DNA of 64,000 nucleotides from contig NZ_FRBR01000001.1 of assembly GCF_900142665.1 (NCBI RefSeq), forward strand, positions 558,001-622,000. The letters run 5' to 3'. Below the pieces are notes generated by a model. The model was not told the origin of the DNA, made no database searches, and was given only the letters and a program-made list of their open reading frames with translations. This DNA is from Roseovarius pacificus. GTDB lineage: Bacteria; Pseudomonadota; Alphaproteobacteria; Rhodobacterales; Rhodobacteraceae. Below are positions 1 through 9,045 of the stretch, piece by piece. The translations under genes were made by a program, and so were the position numbers. The number at the start of each line of letters is the position of its first letter. Within the stretch, counting starts at the first letter, position 1.

Positions 1-83
1 TGCGCGGCCATGTTCAACCGCCCGGGCAAGTTCCAGCGGAACTTGCCGGTCAGCACGTCATAGCTGTCACCCCGGCTCAACAT
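1..83 (-). CDS. AMP-dependent acyl-CoA synthetase, N-terminal fragment (runs off the window)
   Basis: Only the first 27 or so codons lie in the window. They start at an ATG 17 nt downstream of the LprI-like gene and stay open to base 1. The peptide contains YDVLTGKFRWNLPGRLNMA, which resembles the N-terminus of Rhodobacterales AMP-binding acyl-CoA (acetoacetyl-CoA or acetyl-CoA-like) synthetases, where a YxxLxxxFRWxxPxxxN pattern is usual. Such a gene commonly follows isovaleryl-CoA dehydrogenase in leucine-degradation clusters, which fits the context. The identification rests on a very short peptide, so function is tentative. Confidence 0.5.
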   Translation of the reverse strand, partial: MLSRGDSYDVLTGKFRWNLPGRLNMAA

Positions 84-99
84 GGCCGCCCCGGCGATT

Positions 100-561
100 C
101 TATTCGTTCAGCGCGTAATAGAACTCCACCGCCCGTTTTGCCGTCAGGTCGCGTTGGCATTCCGCACCGTAGATCACCCGGATCGACCCGCCTCCGGCGG
201 AATCGTAGGCGCGCTGACATTCGGCATCCCGCTCCTTGATCCATTGCCGTTGAACGGCCAATAGCTGATCCCAGTTGCCGTTGGCCTGCGCCCGCGCCTT
301 CATGGGCTTCCACCAGGCATTGAGCAGATGGTCCCACGCTGCCGTTTCGCGCATGATGCATTCGGCGATTTCTATGGTTGTCTTGCTGCGGCATGCACCG
401 TCGATGATTCCGACACATCCGCCGATCACCCTCTCCTGCGGAGCCCCTTTCGAATAGTTGCGAACGCAGTCCTCGATCTGTGCGACATCCGACCGGCTGG
501 CGGATTGAGCATGAGAAATTGCAGGTAAAATCAAAGTGAAAAGCAGTGCGATCCAGCGCAT
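100..561 (-). CDS. Secreted LprI/DUF1311-like protein
   Basis: The product is a 153-residue predicted periplasmic protein. An N-terminal signal peptide (MRWIALLFTLILPAISHAQ) ends at an AHA-type cleavage site. The mature part has several cysteines and a C-terminal stretch with QRQWIKERDAEC followed by a second cysteine segment, typical of the lysozyme-inhibitor LprI N-terminal / DUF1311 family. I chose the internal ATG because it opens the signal peptide; a longer frame upstream adds 21 residues with no signal character. It sits between isovaleryl-CoA dehydrogenase and an acyl-CoA synthetase fragment on the same strand, but nothing ties it to leucine catabolism. Lysozyme inhibition is a family attribution, not shown here. 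Confidence 0.75.
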   Translation of the reverse strand: MRWIALLFTLILPAISHAQSASRSDVAQIEDCVRNYSKGAPQERVIGGCVGIIDGACRSKTTIEIAECIMRETAAWDHLLNAWWKPMKARAQANGNWDQLLAVQRQWIKERDAECQRAYDSAGGGSIRVIYGAECQRDLTAKRAVEFYYALNE

Positions 562-642
562 GGCACCCCCCATAACAATGCGGCACGACAGGTGCCACAC
601 TATCACGGATCGCCCCGGACGCACAGATGCGGCCAGAATGGT

Positions 643-1806
643 TCACCCCATGGCTCCCATCAATTCGCGCCCCACCAGCATCCGGCGGATTTCCGAGGTG
701 CCCGCCCCGATTTCCATCAGCTTGGCGTCGCGGAAAATCCGCGCCACCGGCGCATCGTTCAGAAATCCGGCCCCGCCCATGGCCTGCACCGCCTGATGCG
801 CCTGCACCATGGCCTGCTCGCTGGCATATAGACAGCACGCCGCGGCATCCTGACGGGTAACATCGCCCCGGTCGCAGGATTTGGCGACCTCGTACACATA
901 AGCCCGCGCAGAATTCATCGCCGTATACATATCGGCAATCTTGCCCTGCATCAGTTGGAAATTCCCGATGGGCTGCCCGAACTGTTTGCGCTCGGCCATG
1001 TAGGGCATGATCTCGTCCAGACAGGCGGCCATGATCCCCGTGCCGATGCCCGCCAGAACGACGCGCTCGTAATCCAGCCCCGACATCAACACGCGCACGC
1101 CCTTGCCCTCTTCGCCGAGAATGTTCTCGAACGGGACTTCGACATCGTCAAAGATCAACTCGGCGGTGTTGCTGCCGCGCATCCCCAGCTTGTCGAAATG
1201 CGGGCTGGTCGAGAACCCCTTCATGCTTTTCTCGATCAGAAAGGCCGTAATCCCCCTGGACCCGGCTTCGGGATCGGTCTTGGCATAGACCACCAGCGTG
1301 TCGGCATCCGGTCCGTTGGTGATCCAGTACTTGTTGCCGTTCAGCTTGTAATGGTCATTGCGCTTTTCGGCGCGCAGCTTCATCGACACCACATCGCTGC
1401 CCGCCCCCGCCTCGGACATGGCCAGGGCGCCCACATGCTCGCCACTGACCAGCTTGGGCAGGTATTGCGCCTTCTGCTCGTCACTGCCGTTCAGCTTGAT
1501 CTGGTTCACGCACAGGTTCGAATGCGCCCCGTAGCTGAGCGACACCGAGGCCGAGGCGCGCGCGATCTCTTCGACCGCGATCACATGCGCCAGGTACGAC
1601 ATGCCCGCACCGCCATACTCTTCGGGTACCGTAATGCCCAACAGGCCCAACTCGCCCATTTCTTTCCACAGATCGTTGGGAAAAGCGTTGGATTGATCCA
1701 CCTCCGCCGCCATCGGCTTGACGCGCTCCTGCGCCCATCTGTGAACCATGTCCCGAAGGGCGTTCACATCCTCCCCCAGGTCGTATTGCATCACCGCGTT
1801 GAACAT
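643..1806 (-). CDS. ivd: Isovaleryl-CoA dehydrogenase
   Basis: This 387-residue acyl-CoA dehydrogenase should oxidise isovaleryl-CoA to 3-methylcrotonyl-CoA in leucine degradation, passing electrons to ETF in the cytoplasm. Visible family features are the FAD/substrate-binding stretch [25 protein letters not shown], the [11 protein letters not shown] segment that carries the catalytic glutamate specific to isovaleryl-CoA dehydrogenases, and the C-terminal [14 protein letters not shown]. The start [15 protein letters not shown] matches the family N-terminus and has a GGGAGG ribosome-binding site about 9 nt upstream; the 12-residue upstream extension is rejected. A short inverted repeat lies just upstream (1836-1849). 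The genes for methylcrotonyl-CoA carboxylase would be expected beyond the left edge. Confidence 0.95.
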   Translation of the reverse strand: MFNAVMQYDLGEDVNALRDMVHRWAQERVKPMAAEVDQSNAFPNDLWKEMGELGLLGITVPEEYGGAGMSYLAHVIAVEEIARASASVSLSYGAHSNLCVNQIKLNGSDEQKAQYLPKLVSGEHVGALAMSEAGAGSDVVSMKLRAEKRNDHYKLNGNKYWITNGPDADTLVVYAKTDPEAGSRGITAFLIEKSMKGFSTSPHFDKLGMRGSNTAELIFDDVEVPFENILGEEGKGVRVLMSGLDYERVVLAGIGTGIMAACLDEIMPYMAERKQFGQPIGNFQLMQGKIADMYTAMNSARAYVYEVAKSCDRGDVTRQDAAACCLYASEQAMVQAHQAVQAMGGAGFLNDAPVARIFRDAKLMEIGAGTSEIRRMLVGRELMGAMG

Positions 1807-1835
1807 CCGCCTTGCCTCCCGCTTCCGGCATTTAT

Positions 1836-1849
1836 TGAACACTTGTTCA
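1836..1849. promoter_or_regulatory. Candidate operator upstream of ivd
   Basis: A perfect dyad TGAACA-CT-TGTTCA lies 30-43 nt upstream of the ivd start codon. Short perfect dyads like this are typical TetR-family operators, and leucine or branched-chain catabolic genes are commonly controlled by such repressors. No regulator gene is visible in the window, so the binding protein is unknown. Confidence 0.5.
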
Positions 1850-1920
1850 TTTATAGGCGCAAGAGTCGAGTCGGGTCAATCCCATCGTGGCGTCCGGCCA
1901 GTTAACCCTGGCCGATCCGA

Positions 1921-2003
1921 CCCCGCGCACCGACGCGATACCGATGCATTACCGACGTGATACCGACACGGCGATTTTGGGGTTTTGACCTTGTTAACAA
2001 GGG
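1921..2003 (-). repeat. Composite intergenic repeat, copy 1 (palindrome plus 11-bp units)
   Basis: Read on the minus strand, this has a 14-bp perfect palindrome CCTTGTTAACAAGG (1989-2002), a 23-bp spacer, then three head-to-tail 11-bp units at 1933-1965. Two of the units fit CGGTATCRCGT and the middle one is degenerate. The array ends in CGGTGCGCGGGG. The same arrangement with the same 23-bp spacer occurs at 61665-61735. It lies downstream of the DegT aminotransferase gene and upstream of ivd. Function is unknown. Confidence 0.8.
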
Positions 2004-2067
2004 GAATTCCGGCGTGCCGACTCATCCGCGGCGCGGCGGCACAAGGTTTTGTTCATAGAGGTTAAGA

Positions 2068-3267
2068 TCAGCCCTGCGCAGCCTGATACACAGCGCCCAC
2101 CTCGGCCCGGATGATCCGCGCAATCAATGCGCAATCCTCTAGGGAGAAGGTCAAAGGCAGGCGCATATCCAGAATCCCGCGCAGAATACGGTCGGACTCG
2201 GGCATCGCCTCGCTCGGCGCATAGCGCCAACTGTCATAGCGGCTGGTAAAGCCCACCGGCTCGGCCCCGCCGAACCACTTCAGCTCGACCCCCCGCTTCA
2301 AACAGCGCGCGATGACTTCGTCAATCGCGCTATCCCCCCAATCCAAAAGAAGAAACTGGATCGACGACCCGACATAGGTTTCCTCTTCGGGGCGCTCCAC
2401 CACGGTCAGGCCCAGCGTGCCGCGCAGGCCGTCTTCGACCACCTTGTAACGGTCGTTCCACGCCGCGCATTGCGCATCCAACCGGGCCAGTTGCGGTCGC
2501 AGGATTGCCGCGCGCAGATGGTCCATCCGCCCGGAAACATTGGGGGTTTCGTATTTCACCCGCTCGAACACGTCCTCAGGCGGCACCGTCCCGTTGCGCC
2601 CATAGAGCATGTAAGAGCCCGACAGGATCGTGGCGCGCGCCGCGATCTCGTCTTCATCGGTGATCAGCAATCCGCCTTCGCCGGAATTCATATGCTTGTA
2701 GGTCTGGGTGGAATAGCACCCCACCTTGCCCCACCGCCCCGAAGCACGCCCCTTCCACGCCGCGCCCATGGTGTGCGCACAATCCTCGATCACGGTTATC
2801 CCGGCATCATCGCAGATGCGCATCAGCCGCTCCATGTCGCACAGATGCCCGCGCATATGGCTCAGCATCAGGATATCGGCCAGATCCGCCTTGCCCTGCA
2901 AGTCGTTGAGGTCAATCGTCAATTCCTGGGTAACGCCGACAAATACCGGCACCGCGCCGACACTCGCGATAGCCCCCGGCACCGGGGCCAGCGTAAAGGC
3001 ATTGGTCAGCACCCGGTCGTCCGGCCGGACGCCGACAGCCCGCAATGCGGTGGCCAAAGCATACCCGCCCGACGCCACCGCCAGCGCGTATGTCGCCCCG
3101 GTATAGGCGGCGAACTCCCGTTCCAGAAGCGCCGTTTCCCCCGGTTCGTCCGGGGCAAGGTTATAGCGATGCAACCGACCGCTGCGCATTACCTCGAGCG
3201 CCGCGGCAATCCCGTCCTCGGGGATCGGCTCCTGCTGGGTGAAATTACCTTTGAATATCTCAGTCAT
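2068..3267 (-). CDS. DegT/DnrJ/EryC1/StrS-family aminotransferase
   Basis: The product is a 399-residue PLP-dependent aminotransferase of fold type I. Features in order are the small N-terminal region, the cofactor-binding VIEDCAHTMGA motif, and the STQTYKHMNSGEGG segment whose lysine forms the Schiff base with PLP, followed by the YETPNVSGRMDHLRAAI region typical of sugar aminotransferases. Members usually aminate keto-sugar nucleotides for surface polysaccharides or antibiotics. No other sugar-nucleotide enzyme is adjacent; neighbours are ivd downstream and a HAD phosphatase upstream. The substrate cannot be read from the sequence. Confidence 0.85.
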   Translation of the reverse strand: MTEIFKGNFTQQEPIPEDGIAAALEVMRSGRLHRYNLAPDEPGETALLEREFAAYTGATYALAVASGGYALATALRAVGVRPDDRVLTNAFTLAPVPGAIASVGAVPVFVGVTQELTIDLNDLQGKADLADILMLSHMRGHLCDMERLMRICDDAGITVIEDCAHTMGAAWKGRASGRWGKVGCYSTQTYKHMNSGEGGLLITDEDEIAARATILSGSYMLYGRNGTVPPEDVFERVKYETPNVSGRMDHLRAAILRPQLARLDAQCAAWNDRYKVVEDGLRGTLGLTVVERPEEETYVGSSIQFLLLDWGDSAIDEVIARCLKRGVELKWFGGAEPVGFTSRYDSWRYAPSEAMPESDRILRGILDMRLPLTFSLEDCALIARIIRAEVGAVYQAAQG

Positions 3268-3370
3268 GGCCCTGTTCTGAGGGGCAAAACCTGCGCGGTC
3301 AATCCGTTTACCGCAAAGCGCATGCAGAGTTCGGTATTCCCGAACATTCCCTGCACAACCATCGAACGCC

Positions 3371-4042
3371 CTACCCGATCAACCGGCGGGTGATATCCGG
3401 CAACTCGCTGTAATCGCTCAACAACGCGTCCGGCATCAGATCGGCCACAGAGTGCCCGTCCGGCCCAAAGGTCACCAACACCGACGGCACCTGCGCCGCC
3501 CGGCTGGTTTCACGATCGGTCACGGTGTCCCCGACCAGCAAACAGCGCTCCGGGTTTCCACCCGCCCTGCGCACCGCCTCGCGCAACGGTTCGGGATCGG
3601 GCTTGCGCACGGGCAAGGTATCCGCTCCGATCAGCGCACCAAAGGCGTCCCGAACCCCCAGCCGGGTCATCAGCAAATGCGCCAGTTTCTCGGGTTTGTT
3701 GGTGCATATCGCCACCCTGTAACCCGCGCTGCGCAACGCCTCGACCGCGTCCATCGCACCGGGATACAGCAGCGTGTGCGTGTCGATAGCCGCCTCATAG
3801 GCCTGCAAAAGCAGCGGATACTGGCGGTCCACTTCGGTTTCGCATTCCGTGTGCCCCAGACGTTCCAGCCCGAGCTTGAGCATCGCGCGGCCCCCGCGAA
3901 ACGCCGTGGCGGCGTCGTCCCGCACATCCAGCTGATCGCCCACACCCATGGCGCGGAAACAGGCATTTGCCGCCGCAATCAAATCAGCGCTGGTATCCGC
4001 CAAAGTCCCGTCCAGATCGAAAACAACCGTCCGCATCGCCAC
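3371..4042 (-). CDS. HAD-superfamily hydrolase, phosphoglycolate-phosphatase-like
   Basis: This 223-residue HAD subfamily IA phosphatase shows motif I FDLDGTLADT (nucleophile and acid/base aspartates), motif II in CTNKPEK, and motif III/IV around RKPDP and LLVGDTVTD. The helical cap between residues of about 15 and 85 is of the phosphoglycolate phosphatase (Gph) type. It is divergent from glmU, with a 137-bp shared intergenic region. Phosphoglycolate or a sugar phosphate is the likely substrate, but HAD specificity cannot be assigned from motifs. A second ATG two codons in is an equally possible start. Confidence 0.8.
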   Translation of the reverse strand: MAMRTVVFDLDGTLADTSADLIAAANACFRAMGVGDQLDVRDDAATAFRGGRAMLKLGLERLGHTECETEVDRQYPLLLQAYEAAIDTHTLLYPGAMDAVEALRSAGYRVAICTNKPEKLAHLLMTRLGVRDAFGALIGADTLPVRKPDPEPLREAVRRAGGNPERCLLVGDTVTDRETSRAAQVPSVLVTFGPDGHSVADLMPDALLSDYSELPDITRRLIG

Positions 4043-4060
4043 CTGCCCTTTTTTGCATAG

Positions 4061-4080
4061 ATGCGCAGTTTTCCGCGCAT
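4061..4080. promoter_or_regulatory. Inverted repeat between the HAD gene and glmU
   Basis: Arms ATGCGC and GCGCAT flank an 8-bp AGTTTTCC spacer in the divergent promoter region. It could be an operator or a small hairpin in the leader of either gene. No known regulator site is recognised. Confidence 0.3.
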
Positions 4081-4179
4081 GGCTGACATATACCGCAATT
4101 CAGTTTGATGCACTGCCTCCTTGCGTAGCGGTGGCAACCCGATAAAACGGTCAACGCAGGAATACAAAGAGAAACATCC

Positions 4180-5535
4180 ATGAGTACAGCCTTGATCATC
4201 CTGGCCGCCGGTCAGGGCACGCGCATGAAATCGGACCTGCCCAAGGTACTGCATCAGGTGGCCGGTGCGCCGCTTTTGGTCCACGCGATGAAAGCGGGTG
4301 CAGCCCTTGCGCCGGACCGGACGGTGATCGTGGCCGGGCATGGAGCCGAGGCTGTGACCGAGGCCGCGCAGGACTATGATGGCGACGCGCAGATCGCCCT
4401 CCAGTCCGAGCAGAAAGGCACGGCGCATGCAGTGGCACAGGCGGCTCCACTGCTGGGCGGCTATGACGGCGATGCGCTGGTTCTCTATGGCGATACCCCG
4501 TTCATCCAGCCCGAAACGCTGGCCCACATGGCCAAAGCGCGGGAGCAGCACGACATCGTGGTTCTGGGGTTCGAAGCGGTGGACCCGGGCCGTTATGGCC
4601 GCCTGAAAATGACGAGTGAAGCCCTTGAGAAAATTGTGGAATTCAAGGACGCCGATGAATCCGAGCGTGCTATCACGTTCTGCAACTCCGGTGTTATCGC
4701 GGCCCCCGCGCCCCTGTTGTTCAGCCTGATTTCAGAGATCGACAACAACAATGCCAGTGGCGAATACTACCTGACAGACATCGTGGCGCTGGCGCGCAAG
4801 CGGGGCTTGTCGGCGACAGCCGTGGCCTGCGACGAATCCGAAACGATGGGCGTGAATTCTCGTGCCGAACTGGCCGTAGCCGAGGCCGCCTTTCAGACGC
4901 ACGCACGGGCAACGGCCCTTGCCGACGGGATTACCCTGACCGCCCCCGAAACCGTGCATTTCGCCTATGATACGGTGATCGGTCGTGACACGGTTATCGA
5001 ACCCAATGTCGTGTTCGGCCCCGGTGTGACCATCGAATCCGGTGCGCGGATCAGGGCGTTTTCGCATCTCGAAGGATGCCACGTGTCGCGCGGTGCGGTG
5101 GTCGGTCCCTATGCGCGCCTGCGGCCCGGTGCCGAGCTGGCCGAGGATACACGCATCGGCAATTTCGTCGAGATCAAGAATGCGGTGATCGACGCCGGTG
5201 CGAAGGTCAATCACCTCAGCTATATCGGCGACGCCCATCTGGGTGAGGCGACGAATGTTGGCGCGGGGACGATTACCTGCAACTACGATGGTGTCATGAA
5301 GCACCACACCGAGATTGGCCGCAACGCCTTTATCGGGTCGAACACCATGCTGGTCGCTCCGGTCAGCATCGGCGACGAGGCGATGACGGCCTCGGGGTCG
5401 GTCATCACACGCGATGTCCCGGATGGGGCGCTGGCTATCGCCCGGGGGGAGCAAACGATCAAACCCGGCATGGCACGTAAGTTGTTCGATATTCTAAAGT
5501 CTAAAAAAGCGAAACGCGACAAAGGGGCAGGATAA
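4180..5535 (+). CDS. glmU: Bifunctional GlmU (GlcN-1-P acetyltransferase / GlcNAc-1-P uridyltransferase)
   Basis: The 451-residue cytoplasmic enzyme makes UDP-GlcNAc for peptidoglycan and LPS. The N-terminal uridyltransferase domain starts with LILAAGQGTRMKSDLPKVLH, and EQKGTAHAV and YGDTPF follow. The C-terminal left-handed beta-helix acetyltransferase domain shows VFGPGV, GPYARLRPGA, NFVEIKNA, HLSYIGDAHLG and GAGTITCNYDG. Length is normal for the family. The stop codon overlaps the glmS start by one nucleotide (TAATG), so both pathway genes are translationally coupled. The product feeds the mur genes at the other end of the window. Confidence 0.97.
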   Translation: MSTALIILAAGQGTRMKSDLPKVLHQVAGAPLLVHAMKAGAALAPDRTVIVAGHGAEAVTEAAQDYDGDAQIALQSEQKGTAHAVAQAAPLLGGYDGDALVLYGDTPFIQPETLAHMAKAREQHDIVVLGFEAVDPGRYGRLKMTSEALEKIVEFKDADESERAITFCNSGVIAAPAPLLFSLISEIDNNNASGEYYLTDIVALARKRGLSATAVACDESETMGVNSRAELAVAEAAFQTHARATALADGITLTAPETVHFAYDTVIGRDTVIEPNVVFGPGVTIESGARIRAFSHLEGCHVSRGAVVGPYARLRPGAELAEDTRIGNFVEIKNAVIDAGAKVNHLSYIGDAHLGEATNVGAGTITCNYDGVMKHHTEIGRNAFIGSNTMLVAPVSIGDEAMTASGSVITRDVPDGALAIARGEQTIKPGMARKLFDILKSKKAKRDKGAG

Positions 5536-7358
5536 TGTGCGGTATTGTAGGCATCCTCGGACAGCACGAAGTTGCCCCGACCCTGGTTGAGGCCCTGCGG
5601 CGACTGGAATATCGCGGCTATGACAGCGCCGGGATCGCCACGCTGAAAGATGGGCGACTGGATCGCCGCCGCGCGGTCGGCAAGCTGGTCAACCTGTCGG
5701 ACCTTTTGGTGCACGAACCGCTGGCGGGAAAGGCCGGGATCGGGCACACCCGATGGGCTACGCATGGTGCGCCGAATCTGGCCAACACCCATCCACACCG
5801 TGCCGGGCCGGTGGCCGTGGTGCATAACGGCATCATCGAAAATTATCGCGATCTGCGCACCGATCTGGCGACGAAGGGGATCGGCCACGAAACCGACACC
5901 GACACCGAAACCGTTGCCCTGCTGACCCGGCATTTTATGGATCAGGGCCTGCCCCCGGTCGAGGCGGCGAAACGCACCATCGAACGGCTCGAAGGCGCTT
6001 ATGCGCTGTTGTTCCTGTTCGATGGCGAGCCCGACCTTCTGGTCGCCGCGCGCAAGGGCAGCCCGCTGGCCGTTGGCCACGGCACGGGCGAAATGTTCGT
6101 TGGCTCGGACGCCATCGCACTGGCGCCGATGACCGACCGCGTGACCTATCTGGACGAAGGCGATATCGCCGTCGTGACGCGCGAGGGCGTCACGATCACC
6201 GACGAAAAGGGAAACACCGTCGACAGGCCGGTCAAGCGTATCCGCATCGGCAATACCCGCGTCGATAAGGCCGGGCACAAACATTTCATGGCCAAGGAGA
6301 TCACCGAGCAACCCGCCGTGATCGGCGATGCGCTTGGGCATTACCTGTCAGCGGACGGGCGTGACGTGACCTTGCCCGGCGACGGGCTGGATTTCAGTGG
6401 GTTCGACCGGCTGACCATGGTGGCCTGTGGCACCGCGTATTACGCCTGCCTGACCGCGAAATACTGGTTCGAACAACTGGCCGGCATGCCTGTCGAGGTC
6501 GATATCGCATCCGAGTTCCGCTATCGCGAACCGCCCGTAACCCCCAGAACTTGCGCGGTTTTTGTCAGTCAGTCAGGGGAAACCGCCGATACGCTGGCCG
6601 CTTTGCGCTATTGCGAGGGGAAGGCCGATACGATCCTGTCGGTGGTCAATGTGGATGAAAGTTCGATCGCGCGGGAAAGCGATCTAGCGCTGCCGATCCA
6701 TGCCGGAGCCGAAATCGGCGTTGCCTCGACCAAGGCCTTTACATGCCAGTTGACGGTGCTTCTGTTGCTGGCCCTGAAGGCCGCCAAGGATCGCGGTGCG
6801 ATGTCGGCCGATGACATGGCCGACACGCTGTCGAGCCTGCGCGGGCTGCCCGCCACGATCAATCACGCGCTTGAACTGGACGATGATTTCGCCAAGGCCG
6901 CGCGCCGTCTGTCCGAGGCGGACAACGCGCTGTTCCTGGGCCGGGGGCTGATGTATCCGCTTGCCCTTGAGGGCGCGTTAAAACTAAAAGAAATCAGCTA
7001 TATACATGCCGAAGCTTATGCATCCGGAGAGCTGAAACACGGCCCCATCGCGCTGATCGACAAAAGGATGCCCGTCGTGGTGATGGCCCCGCGGGACGCC
7101 TTGTTCGACAAAACCGTTTCCAACATGCAGGAGGTCATGGCGCGTGGCGGCAAGGTGATGCTGATCACCGATCATGCGGGCGCTGCGGAAACCGACGAAG
7201 GAGTATGGCGTCTGATCGAAATGCCCGAGGTCGATCCGGTTCTGGCGCCGATCCTCTATGCGATTCCGGCGCAATTGCTGGCCTATCACACGGCGGTTGC
7301 GAAAGGCACAGATGTGGATCAGCCGCGCAATCTGGCGAAATCGGTGACGGTGGAATAG
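5535..7358 (+). CDS. glmS: Glutamine-fructose-6-phosphate aminotransferase (isomerizing)
   Basis: The 607-residue enzyme converts fructose-6-phosphate and glutamine to glucosamine-6-phosphate, the first step of hexosamine synthesis. Cys2 of the N-terminal CGIVGILG is the glutaminase nucleophile, and HTRWATHGAP and HNGIIENY follow. Two SIS sugar-isomerase domains are visible, with SQSGETADTLAAL and GRGLMYPLALEGALKLKEI, and the C-terminus ends in the conserved DQPRNLAKSVTVE. It overlaps glmU by one base. No glmS ribozyme is expected or seen; a GTAC repeat element begins 11 nt past the stop codon. Confidence 0.97.
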   Translation: MCGIVGILGQHEVAPTLVEALRRLEYRGYDSAGIATLKDGRLDRRRAVGKLVNLSDLLVHEPLAGKAGIGHTRWATHGAPNLANTHPHRAGPVAVVHNGIIENYRDLRTDLATKGIGHETDTDTETVALLTRHFMDQGLPPVEAAKRTIERLEGAYALLFLFDGEPDLLVAARKGSPLAVGHGTGEMFVGSDAIALAPMTDRVTYLDEGDIAVVTREGVTITDEKGNTVDRPVKRIRIGNTRVDKAGHKHFMAKEITEQPAVIGDALGHYLSADGRDVTLPGDGLDFSGFDRLTMVACGTAYYACLTAKYWFEQLAGMPVEVDIASEFRYREPPVTPRTCAVFVSQSGETADTLAALRYCEGKADTILSVVNVDESSIARESDLALPIHAGAEIGVASTKAFTCQLTVLLLLALKAAKDRGAMSADDMADTLSSLRGLPATINHALELDDDFAKAARRLSEADNALFLGRGLMYPLALEGALKLKEISYIHAEAYASGELKHGPIALIDKRMPVVVMAPRDALFDKTVSNMQEVMARGGKVMLITDHAGAAETDEGVWRLIEMPEVDPVLAPILYAIPAQLLAYHTAVAKGTDVDQPRNLAKSVTVE

Positions 7359-7368
7359 CACCGGGGAT

Positions 7369-7411
7369 TTCGTACGTTTTGTACGAAGTGGACGCGGGTT
7401 TTGTACGAAAC
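7369..7411 (+). repeat. GTAC repeat element, copy 1 (downstream of glmS)
   Basis: Two direct TTTTGTACGAA units at 7377-7387 and 7399-7409 have a 22-bp period. The first also forms a dyad TTCGTAC-GTTTT-GTACGAA at 7369-7387. Closely matching copies lie at 60104-60149 (downstream of murD) and, shorter, 61774-61806 (downstream of mraY), each in the same orientation relative to the gene it follows. Here it lies between convergent glmS and the lipoprotein gene. Confidence 0.85.
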
Positions 7412-7428
7412 GCGCACCGCGCCCCGAG

Positions 7429-7944
7429 TCAGTCGGGAAGGCGATACACCCGAAGCTCGGGCAGGCCGGTCAGATCGGCCTCGATCACGCGCATGGCGGC
7501 CAGCGATATCTGGCTGCCCCCCCCCGGCGCGCCGGCGAGCGGGATCAGGTCGACCATAACGGAAGTTCCCCTGTCGGGGTATTCGACACGTCCCCTGCCT
7601 GCTGTACCGGCCAGGGGCGTCTTGAGCCAGAACCCCGGTTCGCCCGGTGCGCCGAGCGATGCGACGGTCGTACCGAGATCGGTTTCACCGCCTGCGGGTG
7701 CGGCCCCGGCCACGGCCTCGGCGCGTTGCTGTTCGGTGGTGGTGTCGAATGCCTCGGCGGTGCGTGCGCCGGACACGGGGACCGGCGCGGTTTCCGGCGG
7801 GCGGATGCCGGATGGATCGGCCTCGGAGGGAACGACGGCGGAGTCTTCTGCTGCGGTTGCGCGGGAGCGGTCAAAAAGTCCCTCGACCTGGGCGCAACCG
7901 GCCAGGGAAATACCCAGAACGACACTGATCAATACGGGTTTCAT
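7429..7944 (-). CDS. Predicted lipoprotein of unknown function
   Basis: A 171-residue protein with a clear lipoprotein signal peptide, MKPVLISVVLGISLAGCAQ, where LAGC is the lipobox. A low-complexity Ala/Pro/Glu linker (about residues 25-90) leads to a compact C-terminal part with GFWLKTPLAG and GGSQISLAAMRV. The internal start was chosen because it opens the signal peptide; a frame 23 codons longer has a basic, unlikely N-terminus. Similar Rhodobacterales proteins are, as I recall, sometimes labelled D-galactarate dehydratase in databases, which a protein of this size and type cannot be. Role unknown, presumably envelope. Confidence 0.7.
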   Translation of the reverse strand: MKPVLISVVLGISLAGCAQVEGLFDRSRATAAEDSAVVPSEADPSGIRPPETAPVPVSGARTAEAFDTTTEQQRAEAVAGAAPAGGETDLGTTVASLGAPGEPGFWLKTPLAGTAGRGRVEYPDRGTSVMVDLIPLAGAPGGGSQISLAAMRVIEADLTGLPELRVYRLPD

Positions 7945-8030
7945 ATTTCGATCATACCGCCGCCCACGGCGCGCTTCAATCTGCAAGATCAGCCTTGCCC
8001 CATATCGCGTCACGCCTTAGGTAAATTCCT

Positions 8031-9038
8031 ATGACCGCACCATTGATCGACCCTTTCCAGCGCGCGATTTCCTACCTGCGCGTCTCTGTCACGGACCGCT
8101 GCGATTTCCGCTGCGTCTATTGCATGTCCGAGAACATGACCTTTCTGCCCAAGAAAGAACTGCTGACGCTGGAGGAGTTGGACCGCATGTGTTCGACCTT
8201 CGTGCGCATGGGCGTTGAAAAGCTGCGCATCACGGGGGGCGAGCCCTTGGTGCGCAAGGGGATCATGACCTTTTTCAACGCCATGACCCGGCATCTGGAC
8301 TCGGGCGATCTGAAGGAACTGACGCTGACCACCAATGGCAGTCAGCTGGAACGGTTCGCCGACGATCTGTATGCGGCGGGCGTGCGGCGGGTGAATATCT
8401 CGCTCGATACGCTGGACGAGAAGAAATTCGCCGATATCACCCGCTGGGGCCGCCTGCCACAGGTGATCAGGGGCATCGACGCGGCGCAACGCGCCGGTTT
8501 GCGGGTCAAGATCAACACCGTGGCGCTGAAGGGGTTCAACGAGAACGAGTTGTTCGCGCTGGTCGACTGGTGCAAAAGCCGCGACATGGACCTGACCTTT
8601 ATCGAGGTCATGCCGATGGGCGATATCGGCAACGAGGACCGGCTGGACCAGTATTGGAAGCTGAGCGATCTGCGCAAGGATCTGGCGCAGCGCTACACGC
8701 TGACCGAATTGAGCGAGCGCACCGGCGGGCCTGCGCGTTATGTGCGGCTGGAAGAGACCGGGCAGAAGATCGGCTTCATCACGCCGCTGACCCATAATTT
8801 CTGCGAAAGCTGCAACCGGGTGCGCCTGACCTGCACGGGGGAATTGTACCTGTGCCTGGGACAGGAAGACATGGCCGACCTGCGCGCGCCCTTGCGCAAC
8901 AATCCCGGCGACGACGCGCCGCTGGAGGCCGCGATCCGGCAGGCGATCACGCTCAAGCCCGAGGGGCATGATTTCGACTATTCCCGCCAGACGGTGGACG
9001 GGCGCGTGTCGCGCCACATGAGCCACACGGGCGGCTGA
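8031..9038 (+). CDS. moaA: GTP 3',8-cyclase MoaA
   Basis: This 335-residue radical SAM enzyme starts molybdenum cofactor synthesis, turning GTP into 3',8-cyclo-GTP. The N-terminal CDFRCVYC holds the SAM-binding cluster cysteines, ITGGEPL follows, and the C-terminal second cluster is built from [11 protein letters not shown] and a further cysteine. The chain ends in Gly-Gly (SHTGG), needed for activity in the family. Start has the expected [24 protein letters not shown] context. The other moa genes are not nearby. waaA follows after 7 nt and may be cotranscribed. Confidence 0.96.
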   Translation: MTAPLIDPFQRAISYLRVSVTDRCDFRCVYCMSENMTFLPKKELLTLEELDRMCSTFVRMGVEKLRITGGEPLVRKGIMTFFNAMTRHLDSGDLKELTLTTNGSQLERFADDLYAAGVRRVNISLDTLDEKKFADITRWGRLPQVIRGIDAAQRAGLRVKINTVALKGFNENELFALVDWCKSRDMDLTFIEVMPMGDIGNEDRLDQYWKLSDLRKDLAQRYTLTELSERTGGPARYVRLEETGQKIGFITPLTHNFCESCNRVRLTCTGELYLCLGQEDMADLRAPLRNNPGDDAPLEAAIRQAITLKPEGHDFDYSRQTVDGRVSRHMSHTGG

Positions 9039-9045
9039 GGCGCGC

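Noticed and set aside
5535..5700. Possible glmS ribozyme or riboswitch in front of glmS
   Set aside because: glmS overlaps glmU by one base, leaving no leader; the ribozyme is a Gram-positive feature.
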